Source: Coffea arabica
Taxonomy: Eukaryota; Streptophyta; Magnoliopsida; Gentianales; Rubiaceae
Length of the DNA stretch: 64,000 nt
Direction: 5' to 3'
NCBI RefSeq assembly: GCF_036785885.1
Contig: NC_092316.1
Coordinates: 51,283,001-51,347,000, forward strand
Shown here: in pieces, positions 36,430 through 48,300 of the stretch
How positions within the stretch are numbered: the first letter of the stretch is position 1
Layout of the letters: the number at the start of each line of letters is the position of its first letter
Program-made: the position numbers and the translations under genes
The notes under the pieces: generated by a model
What the model was told of the DNA's origin: nothing
Seen by the model: only the letters and a program-made list of their open reading frames with translations
Databases searched by the model: none

Positions 36430-38942
36430 GGATCACTCTGTCTCAAATGCCAAATGTTGAGTATTAACAAGTGATTATGCGGTGTGGTGACCTTTTAAGA
36501 CACAATGCAATAGTTATCGAGAAGAAAAATTTTCCCTCGAGTCTTGATCTGTTTATTTGGCTATGCTGGTTTGGGAATAAATTGCAGAATTCACAGATCA
36601 CACAATGTAGTCCAGTTGTGTTTCTTTGGCTTAGATATGACATATCCTGCTGCAGTTACTTTTGACATTTGCTTTGACCATGTTTTCATGCATCAGTACC
36701 AAACACTCTTGCTTCATAGGCAAAAAAGGGATTTTAGATTTTCAAGCTGATCAGATGTATAGCTCGGTTCAGTTACTTGAAGCCATAACAGAACATCCCA
36801 AAAAAAAAAAGAGGTAATACTTGATGCAGATACATTCGAATGATCACCTGCAGTGAACAAACTCTCTAATGGTGCAGCATATTCCTCAAGGCAAGTTACT
36901 GCAATAAGACTGACCGACCGCGCCCCAGTGCCCTCTACGTGACTCGATTCTAACTCAAACCCATGAAGTTTCAAGTCAAATTCATTCATTTCATGTTAAG
37001 TTCATGTCGTGTTTTCAGATCATGTTGAAAATTACCATCCCTACTCATGTGCCCTCTACGTGACTAGGGCTGTGAAAGCGAGTTTCCCTACCAACAAGCA
37101 GGCTCTCAAGCATGTGAAAACTTTGACTTTTTTTTTTATCATTAAACACACCAAAAAATCTATATAAAAAAATTCGTCGTGAATTTTCTTTCTTTTTTGT
37201 TTTTTTTTTTTGGTGCAAAAGATGGACAATCTTTCTATCGAGATGGCTATCATTCTATAAAAAAAAAAAAAAAAAAGACTTGTGGTGTTAAATTTTGTTA
37301 TTACATTTATGAATTTTCTTTTTTACCCACACAATAAAGATGAAATGGCATCATCCTCTTAAAAAAAAAATAGAAAATACAAATCATAAGACACTCATAA
37401 TGAGTACAAATCCACTGAAGTCTCCAATAACACCACTAACTTGAGTAATTTTAAAAAAAAAAAATTTTGCAGGCACAAAGAATGTAGCTTTTGTTATTTT
37501 GTACTAGTATTAACTACTTTTGGTACTTCCACCCAAAATATTTTTCCTCTAAAAACAGAAAAAAAAATATGTAATTCTAGTGATTGGTAACCAGGTTAGA
37601 ATGAAATGTCTATTAGTTTTCCAAACATTTGGTTTAATCAATATTCAGATGCCCAAATAGAATAAAATATATAGTATGTACAAGTTTGACTTATTTGTTG
37701 TGAGTTATATTATAGAAAAAAAAATAAACAAATTTGCATAAAAGCTAGAAAAATAGAAAAAAGGATAATAATTTTTAAAAAAACATAACTGCAATTATTA
37801 GTTATAAAAAAAATCACAAATAATAGTATAAGCTCACAAATAGTGTAAACTTTGGTGGAGTGAAGCGGATAAAATTACCCTTGACTATTTGGGTGACTCT
37901 AAGAGAAAGCTAGAAAGGACTTCCTTGTAAAATTCATTGAGGGGTAGAGTTCTTTGGATTGAGCATTCTGATAGGGAGAGGAGGGAGGGGCGCATAGGAA
38001 TGCGTGGGATTGAATTGTTAAATTTGGAAGTTCTTCTCATTCTATAATATTTATTATGCGGTTTGTCGGACGAATACACATAGGGCACTCGTTAAGATAT
38101 ATTTCAGGTGTCATATTTTTAAAAATATAAAATTAATTAAAAAAAGTAAATAAATACAAGAGAGAGTATGCAAGACTAAATAGAAAAAATATATAAATGA
38201 AAGTGAGAGCAATAATTGTTAATATATATGTACATACTAGGTTACCATAAAAATTGGAATGTTTGGTAAATCAATTTTTATATATCAGGATGGAATAAAG
38301 TATGTACAGAATTAACTGAACTACCCTGGTTTCTTTATTTTAAAAAAAAAAAAAAAGAAACGCTTTTTCTTTTTGACCAAAAACAATATAAAAGATGTAT
38401 TGTCTATGTTATTATTTGTACCTACAAAATCAATTTTCGGTTTTTCTATGTTATTAGTGTAACTACGAGAAATTTTGACATGTTCTGTCTTTTAAAAAAT
38501 TGATGTTCTTATTGAAGCAATTCAAATTTAATATTAAATTAATTCAAAAATATAAAAATATTTTAAAAGTTTTCGTGTTCATTGCAATAATAATTTAGTA
38601 ACATGAAGAAAATAAGTGATATGGAGCCTAGCATTTAAATTCTCACCATATCGTACTTTCATTATCCACATGAAATTCAAATAAGTTCTTCCACATATGC
38701 ACAAAAGTTAAAGATAGCATCCTAAAGATTTTGTTGCATAGCCAAAAAAAAAAATTTTAATTTACGTAAAATGATTTTGTTATACAAAATGAAAATCAAT
38801 TACTAATTAAAATCACAATTAGATGAGCAAAGGATGATGCTTGTGTCTAGAATTGAGGCAAGAAAACTATAAGGCAAAAACAAAGATTATTCCCACTACA
38901 TACAAAGCTTAATTTCTTATTAGTCTTTCATAATTTTTGTCC
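36430..38942. other. intergenic between convergent P5CDH and PCO
   Basis: This holds the 3'UTRs of both convergent genes and AT-rich sequence with several poly-A/T runs (for example 37,259-37,276). A G/A-rich patch at about 37,900-38,005 stands out in composition but has no recognisable coding content. The two coding regions are 2.5 kb apart, so overlap of mature transcripts is unlikely. Confidence 0.5.
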
Positions 38943-41202
38943 TTAGGACGGTTCTCCAACAGTATAATCCTCAGGCTTCTCTATTTCTTGAAGCCAAGCA
39001 TACTTCTTTGTGTCTTCTTCTTCAGTAGGTACCAATTCTTCTGCACCACCTTAAAGTCAAACAGACCACAGATAATGAAAAAAATTCAGAATATTATTGC
39101 ATGGCAGCCATTGATTGCCCTCTAAAATCAAGTCATCCAGTTCAGGAGGAAAGAGAGAAAAAACCCAAAAAAAAAAACCCAAATTCCCTACCTGAAAATT
39201 TGTCATATGGGAAATCTTGAAAGTAAGTACAATGCCGGCCTTCAGATTCAGAATAGGGTGGACCTAAGACATCCAGTATTGCACATGCAGTAAGGGCTGT
39301 GAAGCAGTGCATATTGCCTCCTGCAGCAGGAAAAAGTACAGAGGCGTTATATGGGGAGGTGACATCTGAATCCATATGGACTTTAGCTAAGCGGATTCCA
39401 TCCTGCCCTACAACCAGGGAAAGAAACAAGTTGAGATCAGTAGTATGCAAGGCCTGAAGAATTTAGTAATTTGGATTGCAAAGATCATGATGACTTCAAA
39501 ACACATGCAATGAGAGTTGTCGCACGTAGGATAATGAATCATTAGACAAGATAGTAAGGACTGTGTTAGCTGCGTCAGAGTTTGATTCTTCCTGATAATC
39601 CCTTGCCAACTTAAATGTAGTGAACAAGAAATTTATAAACCTGTAAGTGCATAAATTGCAACTTACTGTGTGTGATTTCACCGGAATTTATCTTGCTCGT
39701 GCTGCTCGTGCCATCATCTACCCAATCGTATGACTTGATTCGCAATGCCCCGAATAGGAGCTTGCTGAAGACAGTCATGTTTGGATGATTATGAAGGGGA
39801 ATGACTGCAGATGGTGGCAAGCAAAAGATCCCAATCTGCAGCAGTAGCAGACAAATGTAAACTGCTGCATTGAACAGTATGTTCTTGTGATGAAGCTTTC
39901 GCCTATTATGCCTGAAACATTTGTGTACCACTTTGCAAGAATCCAAGCAAAATTTACAGTGTACATATGAAATGACTATTTTGGTACTTTGCAGTACTTC
40001 CAAGTTCCAGTATGCATGATTTTTTTTCCCCCGGTATGTATGCTTGGTGATAGAAAGAAAGAAAGAGAGAATGGGCATGTAGAAATATACCGAAAACTGA
40101 TCGCATTCAAGTAGTTCAATATAGGTTATCTGATGATGGGAAGCTTCTTGGGCTGTAGAACGTCTTCTAAACATTGGCATGTTTGGTGAAAGATTGAGAT
40201 CCTCCGGTTTCATTCTATCTACATAAATGAAACATGCATTGCAAAGAATCCAGATGATTAAGCCCCAAGAACTAAGCAAAGAGGTTAAAAAAGCACCAAT
40301 TAACTAAGTTCTACTAGTAAGCAAGGACCATGCTTAAAATGATATGCATATCTCCATATAGGAGGATAAACCCCCTACTTCTATAGATATAACATTTTAT
40401 ACATAATTTAGATGGAAAGTAGAACGTTTTAGAAACTAATACAACTTTCTACTTTCCAACTAAATTATGTGGTGTATATATAAATGTTATGCAATTTTGA
40501 AGATGAATTAATCAAATCATGTTTTGACGGAATCAAACTATTTCCAGAATAACTTAGCAAATGATCATGAGGCCCGTTGTAAAACTTTAGTGCTAGCGAT
40601 GGGGCCATCTTGTTTTTCTTCGCAACTAAACTAGTTCGTTTCTTGATTCTCTTCTTCCACATACAAGAGCCGATCTACATCATTTGATACCCCACTCGTT
40701 ATCTTATGCAGAAAAATTTTGCAACAAGAGAGAGAGAGGGGGGGATGGAAATTCAAGCAACTTTAATTACTGCAAAATTCAGTTATCAGATCAAGGCAAG
40801 ACACTGACCCAAAACCCAATAATCAAACTCCAAACATACCAAATATATCTGGAGTTACTTAATGAATCTAACATGCCAATATATGACATACATATATGCA
40901 CAGAAATCTAGTGAATTCCAACAGACGACTGGCTAGTTTGGATAGAAACTCTGGAGTAGAAAAATTTTACCAAGAACTGACTTGAGCCTTTCAATATCTG
41001 GAGTGGGGGGAATATACCCAGAAATTTGATGATCACCATCTGCAAATACTTCACTGCAAGTCTGGTACAACTCTTGGACAACGTTCGCCATTTCTCTTTT
41101 CTTCTTCTGTTTCTTGGACTTACTCTTTGCTTTCTTCGGTACAGTTTTCATGCAGCTTTGGTTTTCTGAAATTTTCGAACTGCCCCTCCTGTAAGTTTTC
41201 AT
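38943..41202 (-). CDS. plant cysteine oxidase (PCO1/2-like)
   Basis: Five exons: 41,202-40,971, 40,218-40,091, 39,835-39,667, 39,407-39,192 and 39,040-38,943, giving 280 aa. PCOs are Fe(II) thiol dioxygenases. They use O2 to oxidise N-terminal Cys of ERF-VII transcription factors, marking them for the Arg/N-degron pathway, so they act as plant oxygen sensors. Iron-binding residues are visible: His135 and His137 in PLHNHP and His210 in GGNMHCF. The substrate-side motif [17 protein letters not shown] is present. A lysine-rich tract at residues 23-36 ([14 protein letters not shown]) is a probable nuclear-localisation signal, typical of the hypoxia-inducible PCO1/2 group. The second exon uses the TGTAG acceptor, because the next AG would create a stop. 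The gene appears intact and converges on P5CDH. Confidence 0.93.
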
Positions 41203-41271
41203 GCAGGAGCTTGAGAAAAAAACTTATAAAGATGCAGAGAATTCCATGTCTTATGTATTCACAGAATAAAA

Positions 41272-41279
41272 CTTATATA
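41272..41279 (-). promoter_or_regulatory. probable TATA box of the PCO gene
   Basis: On the minus strand TATATAAG lies about 70 bp upstream of the PCO start codon, which would give a short leader. A second TATATAT stretch lies about 20 bp further upstream, so the assignment is not unique. Confidence 0.4.
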
Positions 41280-41473
41280 TCCCATATACATATATAAAGC
41301 GCAAACTATTTCGCTTTTTGTTTCGTAAACAAATAAAATATAGGGATAAGACATGGATAGCTAAAGTACCGGAGGTGAAGAATGATGGGTTGGGAGCAGC
41401 TGTATGGTGTAAATGACAGAGGTATCAAATTGTTTATGTATAAACTGCTTGTTTGATGGAGTCAAAGGATGCA

Positions 41474-41484
41474 AAACCAGGGGC
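41474..41484 (+). promoter_or_regulatory. hypoxia-responsive promoter element (HRPE) match
   Basis: AAACCAGGGGC fits the published HRPE consensus AAACCA(G/C)(G/C)(G/C)GC at all 11 positions. It lies 272 bp upstream of the PCO start codon, in reverse orientation relative to the gene. In Arabidopsis ERF-VII factors act through HRPE on core hypoxia genes, including PCO1/2. Function here is inferred from the match and its position. Confidence 0.6.
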
Positions 41485-41489
41485 CATGC

Positions 41490-43099
41490 AAAACAATTCC
41501 AGTGTGCTACTCAAGCTGGATTTTTATCCATTTCTTAACGCACCATTAAAGATACAAGGCTACCCAATCCAAGTGTGTACTCGGCCAACATAAGTTGATT
41601 CAATTGACAAGGACGAATCATTCTTTTTTTCTTAAAAAAATCGTGTATTCAAATTTTATTATCAATGTAAAAATTATTTTGGTAACTTCTATAAACGATG
41701 TATGATCCCAAAAATGTCAATGACGGTGATCAGAATCGAATCTATCCAAACTTTTTATTATATAAAAAAAAAAAAAAAGAACTGTGCATTGACAATAATA
41801 GCTTTGATTGATTTTTTTTCTTTTCTTTATTTTTTTTAAGTAGGTGATGGCTTTGACTGTATCAACCTACAGAAGAGAAAAGAAAGAAACATTTATGTCC
41901 CCAGTGTATAAAAATCTGAATTAAAAATTTACATGTGTAATATGCAACTAATCATTCGTAATAGTAGTATTATATATGTCTCCAGTGTAAAAAAAATTAA
42001 CCCATAGTTAAAAAAATCCTCATAGAACGAATTCTAGTATGCATAATTGCCTTTGTATCACATTTTTTTTTTAAAAAAAAAAAGAAATTTTAGATGCCAC
42101 TTGGATTGCAATTTTTTTGGAATACCACAAATTGCTCTTAATGGTCCGCGATGTCTGCGCACGAGTACGAGGTGTACCAAACAAGCAGCAGGTGTATTAC
42201 CAATCCACCAGGGGTTGCATGGGCCTCAACTTCTTCTTTTTTTTTTTTTTTTCATTTTTCTTTTGGGGTCAAAACTCAACTTTGTGCTACTATATATATT
42301 AGCAGAAATTAATTACAAGAGAAATTACGGCTGGCAACTGTCACAACATAATCGTTGTGCGACTCTTTTCTCGCACCAACAAATCTTCTGTTCCACTCTT
42401 TGTTTTATTTTTCTCCATATTTTGATTTTATAAATTTATTAAATTTTATGTATTACTCAGATAATAATTATTGAAGTTTGAGAATACAAAAAAAGAATCA
42501 AAATATGATATTTATGAACAAAAAATAACAATATATAACAAAAAATGAAACAGGGAATGAAACAGACAGTTAGACAAAAGATCCATGGCGCTGTTTTGCA
42601 AGCCAAACAGTGGAAATTTTGCTTCCACTTAGTATCAATAATAAGGTTAGTAAGTAGCAAACTTTGCCAACTTGTGACCAATGAGATTACATTTCCCTTT
42701 CAATTTTTTTTTTCCAAAGACGACAACTATTGTATAACCTATTTATCTTAAACTAGAGGGAAAGAGAGCCTAAAAAGGCTTTTGTGTTAGGAACTAGTAG
42801 ATACACAGATTTTACTAGATCAAGGGAGTGATTTAGCACAATTCTTAAATTTTTTTTACTACAAATGTGATTTAATCTCTTCACTTACAGCTTAAGCAGT
42901 GTCTTAAGACCCATCTCGGTAGCCACTAAGCTAAGCTCACTGAGCTAGCTAAGATTACATTCCCTTTCAATAAAGGTGAATGAATGAATGAACAAACAAA
43001 AGGAGTTGCTCAAAAGCTGGAAGTCATCAACTGCAACATCTAAAGGAGAAGTACCCGTACGTGCATCCAGCAGTAATCTTATCCACTATCAATTTCCAA
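41490..43099. other. intergenic, no gene seen
   Basis: AT-rich sequence with T/A runs (41,765-41,779, 42,064-42,083, 42,236-42,253). The open frames cross homopolymers and lack motifs. Confidence 0.45.
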
Positions 43100-43324
43100 T
43101 CAGAACGGATCAATATTGAGGCCTGCTACTGTTCCTCCATTGCCTGTATCACACTGCTTCTCTGATTTGTTCAGCCTCCAGTACATCCCATCAGCATCTC
43201 TTTCACTTGGAAATGGTATTGACCATGTAGATGTGAGTTTTCCATTGTGGTCTTTCACTGCTATTTCCAGCCCAAACTTTGTTCTTGTGTGGTTATGTTG
43301 GATGCATGGGGCCTCACTGGCCAC
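43100..43324 (-). other. unrecognised coding-like fragment
   Basis: A 74-codon ATG frame on the minus strand has good complexity for this region. Its composition is charged and aromatic (GLEIAVKDHNGK, then STWSIPFPSERDADGMYW, then LNIDPF and a stop). It resembles a terminal exon or a gene relic more than chance, but I do not recognise the family. No upstream exon could be tied to it. The sequence just upstream is locally duplicated (43,303-43,334 and 43,391-43,422). Confidence 0.3.
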
Positions 43325-43422
43325 ACCAAAATGTCCTCAACCTTGAAGTTTCCAGTGCGCAAGAGCCAGATACCAGACAGATACCCTGGGTGCATGGGGC
43401 CTCACTGATCCCACCAAAATGT
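43303..43422. repeat. two-copy 32-bp direct repeat
   Basis: TGCATGGGGCCTCACTG followed by CCACACCAAAATGT (43,303-43,334) recurs at 43,391-43,422 with three substitutions, 88 bp apart. It overlaps the start of the unrecognised minus-strand frame. Confidence 0.7.
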
Positions 43423-43580
43423 GGAATTTATATGCAGAAGTTTTATAACTTTTTGTCGTCATAGTTAGAAAATATGTTCCCCCCCCCCCATCTTTCAACT
43501 AGATATTTGTTTAAGATTATCCTTTGTTTGTCAGTTTGTTGTCAACGATTGAGTACAATTAGAGGGAGAAACAACCTGAC

Positions 43581-43720
43581 CGTTTGTATTGCTATTTTTT
43601 AGGGATTTTTATAAAAAAATGTACTGTAACAATTTGATGTACGTGAAATAAGAAGGTGATTAAAAAAATACGTTCACGAAAAACGTAAAAATTTTCGTAC
43701 GAAAAATTACAATCCAAACT
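43581..43720. repeat. dispersed MITE fragment, copy 3
   Basis: Same motif order as 18,331-18,485: GATGTACGTGAAATAAGAAGGTGATTAAAA..., ending ACAATCCAAACTG. It is diverged. Confidence 0.45.
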
Positions 43721-44627
43721 GATAAGAACACCTCTCACAATTGCATGAAAACAGGCTAATAAAAGCTCAACTTTACCTATATTCTTGTCTTCTCCTTTCT
43801 CGATGTGCTTTCAACAACACACTCATTTGAAAAGTTCTCATAATTTTATTCAATATGTTTATGCCGTCTTAAATTAATATTAGACGGTAGAACGAGATTT
43901 ACTTATGAGTTGACTCACATCAAGAATTACTCATAATTTAAGGGTTTGCCCGTATCAAATCATTTGCCTAAAGTGGCCTACTTGAAGCTAGTGATCAGAC
44001 TCACCATTTAAAATAGACTACCATCAAGGACTGGTCCAGTATACTTAAACGGATTTAGCGATTTTTTCTTGGGCTATTCTAACTTAACTCTTCTCCACCT
44101 TTGAAAACCAGTCCACTGTTGAATCGAAACAAGTTTTTTTTTTTCCCTTGATGTTTGTTGTTTGAAACTATTAATGTATTAGTTTTTTTTAATGAGATTG
44201 CTGAAACCCTTAAATACATAAACAAAAAGTTATACAAAAGTTTAAAGTGAACGTAAACAAAAAAGATTGATCAAATCCAATTATCTAACATAATGGACGC
44301 TGGGACATGGGAGTTTTCCATGAAGAATGGAAATGAAAGGAAAAAGGAATAAAAGAAAAATAAACAAAATAACAAAAAGGAAAGGAACTAAGAAATATTA
44401 GATGTAAACATAATATGTGATTGGGAGGGCATTCTAGTCAGTAAACATTAAATACGGGGTAAAGTGCCCATTTAGAAAGTGGAGGGTGCAAAGTGAAACC
44501 AATCCAAAAGTTCATGGTGTTTAATGCAATTAATACCCTACTTTTTTAATAATGTGAAAATAGTAAAACCATCACCATATTTTATGGCAGTGGTAATTCG
44601 AGAGAAAATGTAATATTTATAATAACT
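43721..44627. other. intergenic, no gene seen
   Basis: AT-rich sequence with no frame or repeat end that I can support. Confidence 0.4.
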
Positions 44628-44664
44628 ATATATATATATATATATATATATCTGTGTGTGTGTG
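44628..44664. repeat. (AT)n(GT)n compound microsatellite
   Basis: About 12 TA units are followed by TCTG and a (TG)n run just before the tandem duplication at 44,667. Confidence 0.85.
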
Positions 44665-44666
44665 TT

Positions 44667-45447
44667 ATTATTTTAGATAATTTAAACAAGTTTCATAAAT
44701 TCGTATCCTAGTGCAATTTTAATTTCTTTATTTAAGTTGTGACTTCAAAAGAAACAAGTTTTCGCTCTGTCATTGCTAATATCACAAATGCGTTAAGTGG
44801 GAGAACGTAAAACTTGTCTACTTTAAGACATGAATTGACTCAGGACCACAGGCAGGAACAGCATGTCTTAACTCGGGACCACGGGCTGCAACCGTTCCTA
44901 GCGATTTTGTGCATTTTGCATAATGCGTAACTTTATTTGCACACGGCATAACTTTGTTTGCACAACGTGTAACTTTAGAACAAATTTTTGTGAATCCCAC
45001 ACATGTTATTAAAAACGAGGTACTATAAGTAATCTGAACCGTATAATTTTTTAGACCAAATTCTAGTCGTGAACAGCTCATGAGCAGTCCATTTCATGAC
45101 CGCTCTTGCCCTCATCCATTGACTCACGATAGGTACTCTAATTGGGGTCACTCTAGGAGAAAATATTGTCCATTGAATCCCTCAAAAATGGGTGTGAGTG
45201 TGTGCGCGCTATCTTTTTAGATAATTTTCATAAATACGTATCTTAGTGCAATTTCAATTTCTTTATTTAAGTTGTGGCCTCAATAGAAACAAGTTTTAGC
45301 TCTGTCATTGCTAAATATCACAAATATGTTAAGTGGGAAAATATAAAACTTGCCTACTTTAAGACATGAATTGACTCAGGATAAGTATTCTAATTGGGGC
45401 CACTCTGGGAGAAAATATTGTCCATTGAATCCCTCAAAAAATGGGTA
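44667..45447. repeat. tandem duplication with an interrupted first copy
   Basis: Copy A (44,667-44,842 plus 45,118-45,190) and copy B (about 45,210-45,447) are collinear. Both run from TTTTAGATAATTT through AGCTCTGTCATTGCTAA-like sequence to GAAAATATTGTCCATTGAAT, with scattered differences. Copy A is split by a 275-bp insertion that copy B lacks. Confidence 0.75.
44843..45117. mobile_element. 275-bp insertion with 9-bp target duplication
   Basis: It is bounded by perfect ATTGACTCA copies (44,834-44,842 and 45,118-45,126). The unoccupied site is preserved in the neighbouring tandem copy (GAATTGACTCAGGATAAG near 45,368). The ends (GGACCACAGGC and complement GGATGAGGGCA) are only weakly similar. 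A 9-bp duplication suggests a MULE derivative, but the class is unresolved. Inside are three degenerate TAACTTT(A/G)TTTGCACA-like units (44,927-44,978). Confidence 0.65.
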
Positions 45448-47980
45448 CCAAAGTCCACTGATTCTTCTACTAAAAGTACATATTCAGGTTGAATTTTCAT
45501 TGCAAAAGAGGACAGACCAACTTGTATCTCAAAAATCAAAATACGGCAGTTGTGCTTCCTCAAGAATAGGACTAAAAAGAATAGGACCAACTTGCTAAAA
45601 GTACACTTTTTTCAGTTTTGTGGCTAGGCTTGAAGACAACCATATGATTCAGGGTACCATTGGTTGGACTAAAAAGCATCATGCAAAGATGAGGCAGGGT
45701 AAATAAGTAACCGCAATGTAACGGATCTTTTGTCTCATTTTTTATGTTACTTTTTTTTTTATTATATTATTATTTCTTCTTTTTTTATTTTTTTAAAATC
45801 TAATAACTATTAACTGAGTAAAAGATCCTTATACCATATAAGAATGAGTTTAGGTTTTTAGATTTCAACTGCAAGGGTGGGGCTATTTTGGGAATGTGAG
45901 AGTGTTTAAAGTGTAATTGAAACATTGAGTACAAGTCATTATAACTTTAATTTCACTATAATTACTTATATAACCTTTCAGGCATTTAAGGTTAGGGGTA
46001 GGTTTGGTATGTTACAATGTTTGGTGCCAAGTTGAGTATCAAGTACAACTGAATTAAGCTTATGTTTTGATAGAATTATATAAAAGCCCTTTTAATCATT
46101 TATTATACTGACATCCAGGTCTTCCAATTTCTTGAAACCTTTCTCATCTGTTAAGGAATTAATTGGATGTTTACATAATTGAATTTTAATTACAATTAAT
46201 TAACTTAATTATTATCTGAATAATTATTATCATATTTATGCCCCCATGTTTAGCGATGCCCTTTCTTCTTTTTCGGTTTCACCCCTTTGGTTTTATTATG
46301 GCTATTAAATATTTGGTGGCATGTGTAGCTTTTCCTTTAAATTGAGGTGAGTTCTTTGGGTTTGTCTTTTTCAATTGTAGTTTTTTTTCCTAATAATTGG
46401 TTTATTCAAAAACTCCATATAATTTGCTTTTTGATACTTCTAATTCCAAAAACAGGCTTATTGTATTGTTTTCCTTAATATATCCCAAAGATTCTGTCTC
46501 TGGTCAAAGTACAATTTGAAATAATATTGTCACTTTCTAAAATAATCAGAAAAACAATTTTATCATCTGCTCCTTCTCGGCCAAGGTATTATCTCTTTAT
46601 TTAAGTCAAATAACCTTATTTCTCACGAACTTTCTCCTATTGTTTTTGACTCCAGGGATCTGTTGACTACATTCCAGCAGTTATGGTTCAAGTAGTTATT
46701 TTTTCATGTAATATGATTTGGAATTCAGCTTGTGTTTATTTTAATTGGGAATTTTATAATTGTAAAATTTATTAACTTAAAATTTTGTACTTCATTGAAA
46801 CTAAAAAAGAAAATTAATCATGGTGCATAGTACTAAGATGTCATTTGCACTCTATTTGCTTTTCATGTTATGATCTCGTTCTTGTATTCTACTGTTTATA
46901 TAGTTTCAAATACAAAAAATTTACCTTTTATGCTATCTAAAAGAATTTGTAGTTGAACTTGATGAGTTTAAATGCTTTAACTATAGTACCATTTTAATTG
47001 CATTGTATTAATTCATTTACTCATAATTGTATGTTGTACAATGATAAATAATGTTTCTTGATTTGATTGAAGCAACTATTATCCATAGTTCAAACGAGCC
47101 AATTAAGTAGAGATACTATATTGGATACTTATACAAGTAAACATTGGAAAATATCATTAAGCAGTTTCTACCTATAGTTTGCAATTCGAACTCGTACGAG
47201 AAATTTCTTCTGATTTTAGTTACCATTTTCTACAATTTCAAATTTAAAAAATATTATTTGCACCAATTTTTTTATAATCAAGATAGTTTCAATTCAGATC
47301 TTTAACAATTATGCATATTTGAACTTATTTATGAGATTATAAAGAAATGCCCCTAGCAAAAAACACCAAATCTGAATAGTTTCTACAAAATTTTGAAAAA
47401 GACCACTTAAGTTTCTTATTTGTCTATCATTTTTTGGCATTGTTATCTCTGTAAGAAACATGTGATTAAATCGTATTATGCCCACCAAATTATATAAATA
47501 GTTAGTCAAAAATAAAATTATTTTAGATTAGACTGAGCGCAAAGTGATTGATGGATAAACTTGACTTGATAATTCAGGTTGAGCTTAAGTCGAGGGAGAA
47601 ATCAGAAGCATTACTTGAGGGATCTTTCACGAACATATATAGATTCGAGAGATGAATGGTCCAATTGATACTTTAAAATGTTTTATCATCTTGGATAAGT
47701 TTTAGAAGAGACATTTGGATACTTTTCAATTACATTTCAAACATTTTTAAATTTTCAAACTACCCTTATATTTGCAGTTGAAATTCAAACATAACTTTTG
47801 ATCACAACGGATTCTTATATAGTATAACGATAAGGATGTCTCATTGCACATTATTTTTATTGACTCACTATGTAACTTATGATTTTTCTATTAAAATTAT
47901 ATGATAAAATCATCATAATTCAGTTCCTATATTACAAAATATTAAACAATAATTATTAATTATCTTGAATCACAAGCACC
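45448..47980. other. intergenic, no gene seen
   Basis: AT-rich sequence. At 47,765-47,830 the string GTTGAAATTCAA...CTTATATAGTATAA resembles the 5' end of the Helitron candidate at 20.4 kb in the same orientation, so a second copy may end here. No coding region was recognised. Confidence 0.4.
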
Positions 47981-47987
47981 AAATTTT

Positions 47988-48000
47988 CGCGCGTCGCGCG
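47988..48000. repeat. GC-only palindrome in AT-rich DNA
   Basis: CGCGCG-T-CGCGCG forms a strong hairpin in otherwise AT-rich sequence, followed 15 bp later by CTTAGT. This is like the hairpin just inside a Helitron 3' end, but CTTAG does not fit CTRR, so no element is called. Confidence 0.5.
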
Positions 48001-48300
48001 GGCTGTCCTTCCTTAGTAAATATAATAGTTTCAAAAAAGTAATATATAATAAAAAATTTAAAAATATAGCAAAAAATTCATTAAAAAAAATATCAACAAT
48101 AAGGGGAAGAAGGCTATCACTTGACCAATAAAAGACAAATAACGTATTGGAACATCAATGGCCTTCTTCGACGTCACTAAACAGAAGCAAATAGTAACGA
48201 TAGTAAATGCTGATATTGTTGGCATAGTTGGAAAGCAACGTACTGACAGTGGCGGAGGAAGAGGGTGACTATCAAGGCGGTCACCTTCCCCAACTTCCAA

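Noticed and set aside
37900..38005. G/A-rich patch considered as organelle DNA or a gene fragment
   Set aside because: No plastid or mitochondrial gene or conserved protein could be recognised in any frame.
47988..48016. Second Helitron 3' end
   Set aside because: The hairpin is good but the following CTTAGT does not meet the CTRR rule, and the 5' partner is ambiguous.
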